NCBI GenBank assembly: GCA_004282745.1
Contig: SHMT01000022.1
Span: forward strand, 16,196-80,195
Length of the DNA stretch: 64,000 nucleotides
Direction: 5' to 3'
Source: Candidatus Scalindua sp. SCAELEC01
Lineage (GTDB): Bacteria; Planctomycetota; Brocadiia; Brocadiales; Scalinduaceae
Part shown: positions 1-9,020 of the stretch, piece after piece
How the letters are laid out: every line of letters begins with the position of its first letter
How positions within the stretch are numbered: position 1 is the first letter of the stretch
Notes under the pieces: model-generated
Database searches by the model: none
The model's input: the letters and a program-made list of their open reading frames with translations, nothing else
What the model was told of the DNA's origin: nothing
Translations under genes and position numbers: made by a program

Positions 1-613
1 TGACTCAAATCCGATTGAAACATTGAGAATTCCTAAGCAAACAAAGAAATTACCGAATTTCCTAGCCATTCAAGATGTTGATACCTTGATAAATACACCT
101 GATATATCAAATTCAATGGGGTTGAGGGACAGGGCTATCTTGGAGACGTTGTATAGTACAGGAATGAGGGTAAGTGAATTAGTGAAGTTAGATGAAGAGG
201 ATGTTGATTTGTTGGGTGGGATGGTCAAAGTGCAAGGAAAGGGCAAGAAGGAGAGATTAGTGCCCATTGGTGGTTATGCCATCAGGGCGATAGAGGCGTA
301 TGCTCTTACAAAGATGAAAAAAAGAGCATATCAAAATACCCCACTGTTTCTCAACAAATATGGTGACCGCCTTACCTCGAGGAGTGTGGGACGTACCCTT
401 GATAAATATGTTAAAGTTTCAGGCGTTAAAGTCGGTACATCTCCCCATACCTTGCGGCATAGTTTTGCAACACATCTCTTGGATAAGGGGGCAGATCTCC
501 GTTCGGTCCAGGAGTTACTCGGCCATTCCAATCTCTCTACCACACAGATTTATACTCATATAACGACAGAACGTTTACGGCAAGTTTACGAAAAAGCCCA
601 TCCTCGAGCGTGA
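1..613 (+). CDS. Tyrosine recombinase XerC/XerD family, 5' truncated by window edge
   Basis: This is the catalytic half of a Xer-type tyrosine recombinase, the family that resolves chromosome dimers at dif sites. The frame is open from base 2, so the true start lies upstream of the window; the TTG at 23 is not credible as a start. Visible catalytic elements are the first Arg (STGMRVSE), the beta-hairpin Lys (VQGKGKKER), HTLRHSF (His-x-x-Arg), LLGHSN and the nucleophile Tyr in QIYTH. The C-terminus KAHPRA is typical of XerC/D. There is no extra helix insertion of the IntI type, so it should not be taken as the integrase of the cassette array downstream. XerC versus XerD cannot be decided without the N-terminus. 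Confidence 0.9.
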   Translation, partial: DSNPIETLRIPKQTKKLPNFLAIQDVDTLINTPDISNSMGLRDRAILETLYSTGMRVSELVKLDEEDVDLLGGMVKVQGKGKKERLVPIGGYAIRAIEAYALTKMKKRAYQNTPLFLNKYGDRLTSRSVGRTLDKYVKVSGVKVGTSPHTLRHSFATHLLDKGADLRSVQELLGHSNLSTTQIYTHITTERLRQVYEKAHPRA

Positions 614-631
614 AAAGGGGTAGGTGATCCT

Positions 632-3163
632 TTACTTTATCACGATGTTAACGATCTTTTTTGGTATGATTATTATCTTGAGTACCTCCTTACCGTCGAG
701 CAGTTCACATATCCGTTCCTCTTTCATAATACGCATCTTCAAAACATCTTCGCTTATTTCAGACTCTACGGTGACTCTGCTTCGAACCTTACCATTTATC
801 TGGACAGCCATCTCCACCTGTTCGGCTTCAAGAACATCCTTATTATACAGAGGCCAAGAGACTGAAAATATGCCAGGTTCATTTCCACAAATAACCCAGA
901 GTTCTTCACTGATGTGAGGGACAAAAGGTGCAAGGATCTTCACGATTGTTTCAAGTGCGTGTCTCAAAACGTTAAAATCATTTATCCCATTTTCGTCCTC
1001 AAATTTTCTTCCTCCTTGCCCTTCCGTGAAATTTGTTACGACAGTGAGCAGTTCCATTATGGAGGCAACAGCAGTGTTAAAATGCCACGATTCCTCAATA
1101 TCCTCGGTAACTTTCTTGATGGTTATGTTAATCTGTCGAAAAAGTTCTTTCGTCTCTTTTGAAAATAGATCGTGCGTTATCTCTCTCCTGGGGATATTAT
1201 TGAATTCGGTCTGCAGTGCAACAACATTTTTCCACAGTTTGTTTAAGAAGCGAAATGCGCCAATGATGCCTCGGTCATTCCATTCGGCATCTCTTTGTGG
1301 TGGTGCCATAAAAAGGGTATATAAACGCTGAGTGTCAGTCCCATATTTTTCGATAATAAAATCTGGGTTTACTACGTTTCCCTTTGACTTAGACATTTTT
1401 GCCCCATCTTTCACAATCATTCCCTGGGTAAAAAGGCTCTTGAACGGCTCATTGAATCCCAACAGTCCAAGGTCAGATAAAACCTTGGTGATAAAGCGTG
1501 AATAGAGAAGATGTAAAATGGCATGTTCAACGCCACCAATGTATTGATCGACAGGTAACCATTTATTCACCACTTCAGGATCAAATGCTTGAGTATCATC
1601 GTTAGATGAAAGATACCGTAAATAGTACCAGCTGGAATCTACAAAAGTGTCCATTGTGTCGGTTTCCCGTTTCGCCATGCCTTTACAACTTGGACAGGTA
1701 GTGTTGACAAATTCTTCAACATCAGCAAGAGGACTCTGTCCCTTTTTCTTAAATTCAACGTTCTCAGGTAATAGGACGGGGAGCTCTTCTTCCGGTATGG
1801 GAACGGTGCCACAACTCTCGCAGTATACAATAGGGATAGGTGCGCCCCAATACCTTTGTCTTGAAATTAACCAATCTCTTAATCGATAATTGATACTGCC
1901 TTTTCCATATCTTTTCTCTTCAAGAAACCGGATAATTTTTGGTATAGCCTCTCTATTGTGCATACCATCAAACTGACCTGAATTTACCTGTATTCCATCT
2001 TCAACGTATGCTTCATCAACCTTCTCGGTCTGCTGCCTCTTCTCACTGTCCGAAGGTTCAATTACTCTCATTACGGGTAGATCATATTTTCTTGCGAATG
2101 CAAAATCGCGCTGGTCGTGGGCTGGAACCCCCATGACGGCCCCAGTACCGTATTCCATTAACGCGTAATTTGCAACCCATAAAGGTACTTTTTCCCCGTT
2201 TACGGGATTCGTTACGTATCTTCCCGTAAAAATGCCCTCTTTCTCTGTTCCTTCAGAAGTTCTTTCCACAAAGTTCTGATTCTTAATCCTGCTTACAAAT
2301 TGTAAGATAGATTCTTCGTTATCGGTACCTTTCACTAATTCGGTAATGAGGGGGTGTTCGGGGGCAAGTGACATAAAGGTAACCCCATAAACGGTATCAG
2401 GCCTTGTCGTAAAGCAGGAGATTACCTCTTTACTTTCCTGCAACGTAAAGTCAATGCTTGCCCCTTCACTCCGGCCAATCCAATTTGCCTGCATCGTCTT
2501 TACCTTTTCTGGCCACTTGTCAAGTGTCTCAAGGTCATCGAGCAGTCTCTGTGCATAGTTGGCAATTCTAAAAAACCACTGCTCTAAATCTCTCTGAGTC
2601 ACCTCTGTATCACACCTCTCACAAAGCCCTTCAACGACCTGTTCATTTGCGAGTACTGTAGAACAAGAAGGGCACCAGTTTACAGACGCCTTTTTCTTAT
2701 ATGCGAGTTTGTTTTCAAAGAGTTTTAGGAATATCCATTGTGTCCATTTGTAATAATCAGGTTTGCAAGAGGTAACTTCCCGGTCCCAGTCATATCCGAC
2801 ACCCCATCTTTCGAGCTGTGATTTCATTTTTCTTATATTATCTTTTGTGTGAATGGATGGGTGTATCTGTTTCTGGATCGCCGCATTTTCAGCTGGCAGA
2901 CCAAATGCGTCCCACCCGATCGGAGATAATACCCGGTAGCCTTTCATGATCTTATAGCGGGTTACCACATCACCAATGATGTAATTTCTTCCATGTCCGA
3001 CATGTAACGTTCCTGAAGGATAGGGGAACATCACAAGACAGTAAAACTTCTCCTTTGCCTCATGAGAGGTATCATTGGCATCTACCCGGAACAGGCCGCA
3101 ATCTCTCCAGTAATTTTGCCATTTTTTCTCTATGTCTCTGAAATTATATTCGTTATCACTCAT
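632..3163 (-). CDS. leuS: Leucyl-tRNA synthetase
   Basis: It charges tRNA-Leu with leucine in the cytoplasm. The class I signatures are present: the HIGH equivalent in YPSGTLHVGHGRN near the N-terminus and KMSKSKGN about two thirds along. Between them lie a zinc-ribbon segment (CPSCSTVLANEQ and CERC) and the CP1 editing domain with TTRPDTVYG. The frame can be extended to a TTG at 3238, but that start has no Shine-Dalgarno. The family usually begins like MSDNEYNFRDIEKKWQ, so the ATG at 3163 (843 residues) is preferred. The gene ends convergently with the recombinase, about 20 bp from its stop. Confidence 0.97.
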   Translation of the reverse strand: MSDNEYNFRDIEKKWQNYWRDCGLFRVDANDTSHEAKEKFYCLVMFPYPSGTLHVGHGRNYIIGDVVTRYKIMKGYRVLSPIGWDAFGLPAENAAIQKQIHPSIHTKDNIRKMKSQLERWGVGYDWDREVTSCKPDYYKWTQWIFLKLFENKLAYKKKASVNWCPSCSTVLANEQVVEGLCERCDTEVTQRDLEQWFFRIANYAQRLLDDLETLDKWPEKVKTMQANWIGRSEGASIDFTLQESKEVISCFTTRPDTVYGVTFMSLAPEHPLITELVKGTDNEESILQFVSRIKNQNFVERTSEGTEKEGIFTGRYVTNPVNGEKVPLWVANYALMEYGTGAVMGVPAHDQRDFAFARKYDLPVMRVIEPSDSEKRQQTEKVDEAYVEDGIQVNSGQFDGMHNREAIPKIIRFLEEKRYGKGSINYRLRDWLISRQRYWGAPIPIVYCESCGTVPIPEEELPVLLPENVEFKKKGQSPLADVEEFVNTTCPSCKGMAKRETDTMDTFVDSSWYYLRYLSSNDDTQAFDPEVVNKWLPVDQYIGGVEHAILHLLYSRFITKVLSDLGLLGFNEPFKSLFTQGMIVKDGAKMSKSKGNVVNPDFIIEKYGTDTQRLYTLFMAPPQRDAEWNDRGIIGAFRFLNKLWKNVVALQTEFNNIPRREITHDLFSKETKELFRQINITIKKVTEDIEESWHFNTAVASIMELLTVVTNFTEGQGGRKFEDENGINDFNVLRHALETIVKILAPFVPHISEELWVICGNEPGIFSVSWPLYNKDVLEAEQVEMAVQINGKVRSRVTVESEISEDVLKMRIMKEERICELLDGKEVLKIIIIPKKIVNIVIK

Positions 3164-3406
3164 ATCTGAATTATTTAAAAATAGTGGATTCGTGTTGTAG
3201 TCAGGAGGGATTATATCAACCGGTGGAAATTGTTTCAAACAAAAAGGAATGACCCGAAAAAACCGGCAAATTTCAGCAACGACCTTAGGGTGCAGGATAA
3301 AGTTTTACATTACTCGCTAAATTTACCTTAACTTACAGATATTTAAAATGGAATTTCCTTTATAATCAAGTTGTTCTTTCCTGAATCTTTGAGTAATATC
3401 CCACAA

Positions 3407-3446
3407 AAAAATCCCTGGGAAGCCAAAGGCTAGCCAGGGATTTTGT
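3407..3446 (-). terminator. Rho-independent terminator downstream of the Fe-S/haemerythrin genes
   Basis: AAAATCCCTGG and CCAGGGATTTT form a perfect 11-bp outer stem, and AGCC-AAA-GGCT forms an inner stem. On the minus strand the stem is followed by a T run, so it terminates the operon ending at 3488. Its symmetry could also serve the plus strand. Confidence 0.8.
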
Positions 3447-3487
3447 GCCTATTCGAAAAAATATGATTCTCGGAATATGTCTGAGTT

Positions 3488-3952
3488 TTAGATCCAATCC
3501 TCAGACAGGATATCACCTTCGAGACCAACAACGACCTGTTTGAGTGGTATCTTACGAGTCGCTTTATCCGCTCCGGCTTTTGCGACCTGTACCAGGCCTG
3601 AGCAGCACGGTACCTGCATGATTTGAACCGTTAAGGTATTGATCTTCGCATCATCGATGAGAGATTTTATCTTTTCTACATAAATTTCCTGCTCTGAATC
3701 GAGCTTAGGACAGGCAATAGCTAAACTTTTCCCTTTAAGAAAGTCTTTATGAAAATCTCCTAATGCAAATGGGACACAGTCCGCTACCAACATAACATCT
3801 TTCTCTTGATAATATGGCGCTTGTGGAGAAACCAGGTGTAGCTGTATTGGCCACTGCCTAAGTTGCGATGGGCGTTTGCCTGTTTCGCTATCTCCCTGAT
3901 CTGTTTTTTCACTAAAATCCATTGTTTTTGAACCTGGACAACAATCACTCAT
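3488..3952 (-). CDS. Stand-alone C-terminal domain of a ferredoxin-type Fe-S protein
   Basis: The 154-residue protein matches, by memory of the family, the C-terminal half of anaerobe iron-sulfur proteins that begin with a 2[4Fe-4S] ferredoxin. Recognisable elements are CCPGSKTMDF, PSQLRQWPIQLHLV, ADCVPFALGDFH, IACPKLD and VPCCSGL. The N-terminal ferredoxin domain found in longer relatives is absent. Conserved cysteines (CCPG, DCVPF, CPKLD, PCCSG) could bind a metal or cluster. Its start codon overlaps the haemerythrin gene by 4 bp (ATGA), so the two are translationally coupled. Function is not established. A role with the upstream haemerythrin in Fe-S protection or nitric oxide handling is inference. 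Confidence 0.65.
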   Translation of the reverse strand: MSDCCPGSKTMDFSEKTDQGDSETGKRPSQLRQWPIQLHLVSPQAPYYQEKDVMLVADCVPFALGDFHKDFLKGKSLAIACPKLDSEQEIYVEKIKSLIDDAKINTLTVQIMQVPCCSGLVQVAKAGADKATRKIPLKQVVVGLEGDILSEDWI

Positions 3953-4749
3953 TTTGAAACCTCCTTTAAAAATTTTTCTTCTAAATCAATGATAAACTTT
4001 TCATATCTCCTCGGCAATTCCTCTCCTACCGAGGCATCTGCAGCGCTACACTTCTGGAACAGTTCTCCAACCTGTTTATCGGTTAACTGACGGTCAATCC
4101 AGGGATATAAAATCTCATCCTCTTTTTTTATGTGTTGGGTTAATAACTCTTTGTAGCCAAAGAGATGTTCCCTGATCTGAGCCTTGTTTCCGCTTTCGGC
4201 TCCTTCTACAGCCTGTCGAACATGGTTCCTTCCTGTATCATGGTCCTTATACATGACCTGAATTATTTCTCCTAGCTCATCAACGTACTTGAACAGGATA
4301 TCCTCTTCCTTCATGTGATGAAATTTATCAGCATAGCCGCGTATAAAGTCCACACACCCCATGATGAGCTCTTTATCCACTCCATCGCTACTGTCTACGT
4401 AATCTGTAATAGCTGGTATTAAAGCCAACATTCGTTTGATTAACACATGCTCTTCAACAAGATTTCTCACAGCCGGCGAATAATTTATCTCCTTTGGGGC
4501 TACTTTTTTGGTCAAATCCACTTTGGGTTCAGGAATATCTCGATCTGGATACATCGCTTTTTCGATCCGGTACATCAATGTTGCTTCTGTTTGTGGGTCG
4601 AGATTATGAATCCCCACTACGTCACTTAAGTAACAGCTTCCAACAGAGCAGGGAACACAACCGATGCCATATTCTTCCAAGATGTTGCCTACTTCAGGAC
4701 ATGTTTCTATCACTTCTTTGATTTCTCTCGATTGTATATCGCTCAACAT
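3949..4749 (-). CDS. Haemerythrin-domain protein with N-terminal DUF1858/ScdA-like domain (RIC/YtfE-like)
   Basis: The N-terminal 60 residues (EVIETCPEVGNILEEYGIGC, then VPCSVGSCYLSD) resemble the DUF1858/ScdA_N module. The remainder is a haemerythrin four-helix bundle with iron ligands in EEHVLIKRM, HHMKEED, KDHDTGRNH and HIKKEDEILYPW. The architecture parallels the RIC/YtfE proteins that repair Fe-S clusters after nitric oxide or oxidant damage. ATG 4749 is chosen because AGGAGGGG sits just upstream at 4751-4758. The frame extends to 4827 but without such a site. It overlaps the Fe-S protein gene by 4 bp. Binding of O2, NO or other ligands cannot be decided from sequence. Confidence 0.8.
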   Translation of the reverse strand: MLSDIQSREIKEVIETCPEVGNILEEYGIGCVPCSVGSCYLSDVVGIHNLDPQTEATLMYRIEKAMYPDRDIPEPKVDLTKKVAPKEINYSPAVRNLVEEHVLIKRMLALIPAITDYVDSSDGVDKELIMGCVDFIRGYADKFHHMKEEDILFKYVDELGEIIQVMYKDHDTGRNHVRQAVEGAESGNKAQIREHLFGYKELLTQHIKKEDEILYPWIDRQLTDKQVGELFQKCSAADASVGEELPRRYEKFIIDLEEKFLKEVSK

Positions 4750-4853
4750 ACCCCTCCTTAAACATATTTGATCATGAGGATTGTAAATAAAGTTGTTATT
4801 ATAGCGGTTATTCACGTAAAATGTCAAGCCTAGATTCTTTTTAAGAGAAATAA

Positions 4854-4883
4854 TTGAAAAAGAGTCTTCATTCTGTGTATAGT
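4854..4883 (+). promoter_or_regulatory. Candidate sigma70-type promoter for pyrE
   Basis: TTGAAA at 4854-4859 and TATAGT at 4878-4883 are separated by 18 bp, in the divergent region between the haemerythrin gene and pyrE. This is sequence match only. Confidence 0.35.
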
Positions 4884-4952
4884 AGTAAAACTATCAATTA
4901 ATATCGTAATTTGTAAATCTGGAACCGGGTATTCATTTTCTACTTGGCCAGG

Positions 4953-4978
4953 TTGAGGTACAATTTTGAGGTACAATT
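4953..4978 (+). repeat. Tandem 13-bp duplication covering the pyrE ribosome-binding region
   Basis: TTGAGGTACAATT occurs twice in direct contact, ending 3 bp before the pyrE ATG. Each unit contains GAGGT, the only Shine-Dalgarno-like sequence here, so the duplication gives two alternative ribosome-binding sites at different spacings. Confidence 0.7.
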
Positions 4979-4981
4979 CTT

Positions 4982-5623
4982 ATGAAGGAAGAGATTGCGC
5001 GGGTATTACTTGAAAAAAAGGCCGTTGCCTTAGATGCCAATGAGCCATTTACGTTTGTCTCCGGTATGAGAAGCCCGATCTATTGTGACAATAGACAGAT
5101 GATTGCCTATCCAAAAGAGAGAGCTCAAATTGTTGAAGCCTTTTGCGATGAATTGAAAACTTTTGATTTCGATATTGTTGCAGGCACATCAACGGCAGGA
5201 ATACCCTGGGCATCCTGGATAAGTGAAAGGCTATCTAAACCATTGGCCTATATCAGGGGTGAAAAAAAGTCTCATGGAGCGTGTCATCAGATCGAGGGTG
5301 CGAGCGTAGAGGGGAAGAGCGTCATCATTATTGAAGACCTGATCAGCACGGGAGGGAGCAGCTTTTCTGCTGTTGAAGCGGTAAGAGAAGCAGGGGGTGT
5401 ATGTGTTGGTGTCGTGGCGATATTCACCTATGGTTTTGAGAAGGCTTCAAAGATGTTTAAGGAGGGGAATTGTAAACTGGTGACAATTACGAACTTTTCT
5501 ACCCTCGTAAATGTTGCAAAAGAGAACGGCTTGTTGCATGATAAGGAACTCGCTGTTGTCTCAGACTGGAATAAAGATCCGCAAGGTTGGGGTCAAAAAC
5601 ATGGTTTTTCTCCTGAGCCCTAG
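4982..5623 (+). CDS. pyrE: Orotate phosphoribosyltransferase
   Basis: It makes orotidine 5'-phosphate from orotate and PRPP in de novo pyrimidine synthesis. Features are FTFVSGMRSPIYCDNR near residue 22, the flexible catalytic loop EKKSHGACHQIEG, and the PRPP-binding motif VIIIEDLISTGGSS. At 213 residues the length is normal. It is transcribed divergently from the haemerythrin pair and followed by a palindromic repeat and a 145-bp mobile repeat. Confidence 0.94.
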   Translation: MKEEIARVLLEKKAVALDANEPFTFVSGMRSPIYCDNRQMIAYPKERAQIVEAFCDELKTFDFDIVAGTSTAGIPWASWISERLSKPLAYIRGEKKSHGACHQIEGASVEGKSVIIIEDLISTGGSSFSAVEAVREAGGVCVGVVAIFTYGFEKASKMFKEGNCKLVTITNFSTLVNVAKENGLLHDKELAVVSDWNKDPQGWGQKHGFSPEP

Positions 5624-5641
5624 CGGATTAAATTCACTGCT

Positions 5642-5686
5642 AAGGGCCCAGAAAAGAACAACAAGTTATTTTTTCCTGCACCCTAA
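5642..5686. repeat. 45-bp palindromic repeat (family C), 3' of pyrE
   Basis: AGGGCCCAGAAAAGAAC pairs imperfectly with the following GTTATTTTTTCCTGCACCCT. The same hairpin, with varying arms, recurs at 8646, 20086, 23602 and 57871. All but the 8646 copy lie at gene 3' ends, so it may double as a terminator. Confidence 0.65.
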
Positions 5687-5761
5687 ATGCAAAGTTAACA
5701 TTTTACAACCTGGTCGAGACGAAATATACGTAAGATACGTTCAACGCTTTTTAGATAGCTA

Positions 5762-5906
5762 GTGTTTGAACGAAAACTACCCATCTACTGCGTTGCTGCA
5801 ATAATTTCGCAATCCTCAAGTACAATTGTACGTTCCGGTTACGAAATTATTACGTGCCTTGTACCTAGGCACTTTTCATTCAAACACAGGGTTTTCGTTC
5901 AGACAC
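5762..5906 (+). mobile_element. 145-bp MITE-like element (family A), copy 1, intact
   Basis: The element starts GTGTTTGAACGAAAAC and ends GTTTTCGTTCAGACAC, a 16-bp terminal inverted repeat with one mismatch. The right end carries two tandem versions of the terminus. Direct repeats TAGCTA at 5756-5761 and 5907-5912 flank it. A short open frame running through it is a by-product of the repeat. Confidence 0.9.
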
Positions 5907-5988
5907 TAGCTATCCATTTTTTGGTTCTGGCTCGACCAAGTTGGGAAAAATGAGGAAATGTAACATATGATAGTTAGAATAAAGCCAA

Positions 5989-8067
5989 TCAGTCAACTTG
6001 CGTGTTATATTTTCTTTCCTGAAGGAGTTTTTCGGCTGTTTGAAGAATTGCTGTAGAAAGAGTAACCAAACTTCCATGTTTTTCTGAATACGGAGTTTCT
6101 ACCCATTTTCCTTTGGCCGGTTCCCGTTTGTACGTGTAATTATCTCCATTCTCACCAAGTAATGTGAGTATCGAACCAGATATGATACCATACCGCTTTT
6201 TACCATATACCATGAGTGCGTATTCCGCCTCTTCATCAGGTTGAAACACATTTTTCCCATAAAATGTGCTACGGTATGATCCTCCGAGCAGACCAAGAAT
6301 TGAGGGAGCAATATCAAGCTGAGAAGTCGGTCTCTCAATTTGCTCCGGTTTCAGAATATGTGGTGCGTAAAAGAGCGCTCCAACACGATATTCATCAACA
6401 GGAATCAATTCCATTCCTCTCAGATGAACTCCGTGATCTCCGACGATAACAAATATCGTATCTTTAAAATAGTTTGAATTGCGCGACGTGCTAAAATATT
6501 TTCCAAGGGCATAATCAGCGTATTTAAAATTATTGATTTCTTCATACACAAATCCTGGAGGCAGATAGACATCTTTTGGAAACGGTTTGATCCTTCCATC
6601 CGGGTAGACCCAAGGCGAATGTAAAGAGCTTGTCAGTATTGTACAGAAAAAGGGCTGTTCCTTCTCAAAAAGAGTGGTACATAGTTGATCAGCTCTCAGA
6701 TACAGATCTTCGTCCGACGCTCCCCAAGGAGATTTATAAATTGGATCCTTAAAATCTTTTTCTTCCAGAAATGTATCATATCCGTTCCCCAGAAAAAATC
6801 CGATCTTATGATCAAAAATCCCCTGTCCCCCGTATAGAAACATCGTCTTATAACCACGTTCCTTCAAAACGGAAGCAAGTGTAGTGAATCCATTCTGGGC
6901 CTGCGGCCGCCTGACGATGCCTACTCCCGGCAATGGTGGAAAGGAACAGATTACGGCTTCCAGTCCTTGAATTGTTCTTTCTCCTGTAGCATAACAGTTT
7001 TGAAGCAAAACACCTTCGTCAGCTAAGCGATCAAATTCTGGCGATGCAGCAGGTCTACCGCCCAATGATCCAATAAGTTTAGTTGTCAAACTTTCCATTA
7101 TAATTAAAACCACATTCAAATTTTTGCGAGGATGCCCAGTATACACATGGGTAACCAGTGGATTGGAAGAGTCATTCGTTAATCGACCTTTTTTGGCAAA
7201 ATTGTGACGCACAACCTCAAAAGCTTCATCATTATCCATGGTAGAAATTACCGATTTTACCGATATATATTTGGTTGATGCTCGCTGAAGACCTTCATAC
7301 GCGACTCTAAATATACCGGAATTCGTTATTTCGTTGGCCACACGGTTTTTTGTAATTGCCGCAGCTGTAGGATTCAGTGGTCTATGATCTAAATTCCCTC
7401 TCTGGAGAAGGCCACACAGAAGAAAAATACAAAACAAAACGCAACGATCACGCCAACCTGACTGTGGAAGTCCAAGATTATCTTTGGTGATAGGGAGATA
7501 ACAAAGAGGTGATAAGTGCTTCTGTTGCAAGAATACTCCGGCAAAGAGACACGCTGTAATACCAGCGACCAGCGGGACAGGATAGATCTCTAAAATAGTT
7601 TCGACCAGCTGGAAATCCTTCCAGTGATCAATAACCAGGTAATTAAACCGAAAATCGAAATATCGAAAAAAATAGATACCGCTTATCTCAGCTATGATAA
7701 AAGACAGATAGAAAATTGAGGTATAAATAATGACAACTCTCTTGCGCGTTAACCTCCAGCGACTCGGTGAAAACAAGAGAAAAAGCACCAGCAAAACGGA
7801 AGTGTAACCAATCACGACTCCATCTAATCTTGATCCCATCAAGAATATGTCCAGATATTGTCGCAGAGAAAGATCTTGGATGTCTTCATACCGTTCGATA
7901 AATAACAGCAATCGAAATAGAAAAAATATGAGAAAACAAAAGAAGAGATAATGTAACACACCAACGGAACATGGGAATTGACGAATGACCTGGGTTCCGT
8001 ATATGCATTTTCTCCAATCTTTCAGTTTTTGGCTAACTCTGGATAAAAAATTCATTAAAATCCACAC
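5989..8067 (-). CDS. Membrane sulfatase, LTA synthase/phosphoglycerol transferase (LtaS/MdoB) family
   Basis: The first 230 residues contain about five hydrophobic segments (HYLFFCFLIFFLFRLLLF, GVVIGYTSVLLVLFLLF, VVIIYTSIFYLSFIIAEI and two more). They are followed by an alkaline-phosphatase-fold domain outside the membrane. Metal and nucleophile motifs are visible: NVVLIIMESL (Glu), GERTIQG (probable Thr nucleophile), SSLHSPW and VGDHGVH (Asp/His). The family moves phosphoglycerol or phosphoethanolamine groups from lipids onto envelope glycans. The substrate here is unknown; a Gram-negative envelope modification is inferred. A second ATG four codons in (8055) is an equally possible start. Confidence 0.85.
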   Translation of the reverse strand: MWILMNFLSRVSQKLKDWRKCIYGTQVIRQFPCSVGVLHYLFFCFLIFFLFRLLLFIERYEDIQDLSLRQYLDIFLMGSRLDGVVIGYTSVLLVLFLLFSPSRWRLTRKRVVIIYTSIFYLSFIIAEISGIYFFRYFDFRFNYLVIDHWKDFQLVETILEIYPVPLVAGITACLFAGVFLQQKHLSPLCYLPITKDNLGLPQSGWRDRCVLFCIFLLCGLLQRGNLDHRPLNPTAAAITKNRVANEITNSGIFRVAYEGLQRASTKYISVKSVISTMDNDEAFEVVRHNFAKKGRLTNDSSNPLVTHVYTGHPRKNLNVVLIIMESLTTKLIGSLGGRPAASPEFDRLADEGVLLQNCYATGERTIQGLEAVICSFPPLPGVGIVRRPQAQNGFTTLASVLKERGYKTMFLYGGQGIFDHKIGFFLGNGYDTFLEEKDFKDPIYKSPWGASDEDLYLRADQLCTTLFEKEQPFFCTILTSSLHSPWVYPDGRIKPFPKDVYLPPGFVYEEINNFKYADYALGKYFSTSRNSNYFKDTIFVIVGDHGVHLRGMELIPVDEYRVGALFYAPHILKPEQIERPTSQLDIAPSILGLLGGSYRSTFYGKNVFQPDEEAEYALMVYGKKRYGIISGSILTLLGENGDNYTYKREPAKGKWVETPYSEKHGSLVTLSTAILQTAEKLLQERKYNTQVD

Positions 8068-8312
8068 ATTTTATTTAAAATTTCAAGTTACTATTTATTT
8101 TGTACAAAAAGTTCAAACTTTTATCCTATTTATAAACGAAAAACTGTGGAAATTGTTCCACCATTGAATTGTACGACTAATTGACGATTTCCCAGTTCCT
8201 CAAAATGAAACGTTGTTTGTATACACCCTGTTTGCATCACCAGCCTCACTTGTGTAGTTGTAACTCTTTGCTAATATGGGGTTTATACCATGTATTAATG
8301 GCTATTGCAAGA

Positions 8313-8424
8313 TATACTCATCTCATAATGGTTTTCGGATAATATCCGAGACAAAATTGAGCGAGTATACCTTCACCAAGCTTTGGTTTTTTAAAAAGCC
8401 TAAAACCAAATCGGTTTTAGTATA
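8313..8424 (+). mobile_element. TATACYCATC-type repeat (family B), 112-bp copy
   Basis: It begins TATACTCATCTCATAATGG and ends CCAAATCGGTTTTAGTATA, so TATACT and AGTATA are inverted termini. Internal complementary arms (TCGGATAATATCCGA) would fold. Related copies lie at 17824, 53101, 54259 and 54441. Confidence 0.75.
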
Positions 8425-8645
8425 TCGGTGAGAAATGGGGGCTAAGAGCGATAGTTTGTGTAAAAAACAAAATTTAAATGCCCATGAATTGCTATAGTGG
8501 ATTCTTGCACTATAAAAGTATGATGTCAATAAGTTTTTATAATTTTATGGAAGTTATTGCTCCTTATAAAGTTGTGAGCATAATTGATAAATTGTAGAAG
8601 ACGATTCCCATATAAATAATTAGTAGTCAAGGTAATCAATATGTT

Positions 8646-8683
8646 AAGGGTACAGGAAAAAATAACTTGTTATTCTTTCCTGT
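8646..8683. repeat. Palindromic repeat (family C), partial
   Basis: AAGGGTACAGGAAAAAATAA faces TTATTCTTTCCTGT around a CTTG loop. The outer right arm is lost. Just downstream, 8687-8728 resembles a decayed family B terminus. The rest of the 950-bp gap 8068-9020 holds no gene I can support. Confidence 0.6.
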
Positions 8684-8780
8684 GAAATCAGGTTCTGAAA
8701 ACTGAAAACCAGTTCGTGATGGGTTTATCCAGGTGGAAGAGCAAATAATTTATAGCTGATTGCGGAATAATGAATATTTA

Positions 8781-8925
8781 GTGTTTGAACGAAAACTACC
8801 CATCTACTACGTTACTGCAACAATTTCGAAATCCTCAAGTACAATTGTACGTTCCGGTTGCGAAATTGTTACGCGCCTTGTACCTGGGCAGTTTTGGTTC
8901 AAACACAGGGTTTTCGTTCAGACAC
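8781..8925 (+). mobile_element. 145-bp MITE-like element (family A), copy 2, intact
   Basis: It has the same termini as copy 1 and is exactly 145 bp. The flanking duplication is TATTTA at 8775-8780 and 8926-8931. Confidence 0.9.
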
Positions 8926-9020
8926 TATTTAGCGAGAAAACCAAAATATTTTTGCTTGAAAAGAGATGCAATGAGAACTTCAATTGTGACACAGCCTGTT
9001 AGCTATTGGTCAAAATGTTT

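Noticed and set aside
1..613. Recombinase at the left edge as the integron integrase
   Set aside because: It has XerC/D sequence features and lacks the IntI-specific insertion. It is also 13 kb from the cassettes with housekeeping genes between.
5762..5953. Open frames beginning MFERKLPIYCVAA at 5762, 22012, 34552, 51867 and similar
   Set aside because: They lie inside the 145-bp repeat and begin at its terminal GTG. The similarity among them is that of the repeat DNA, 145 is not a multiple of three, and they run into unrelated flanks.
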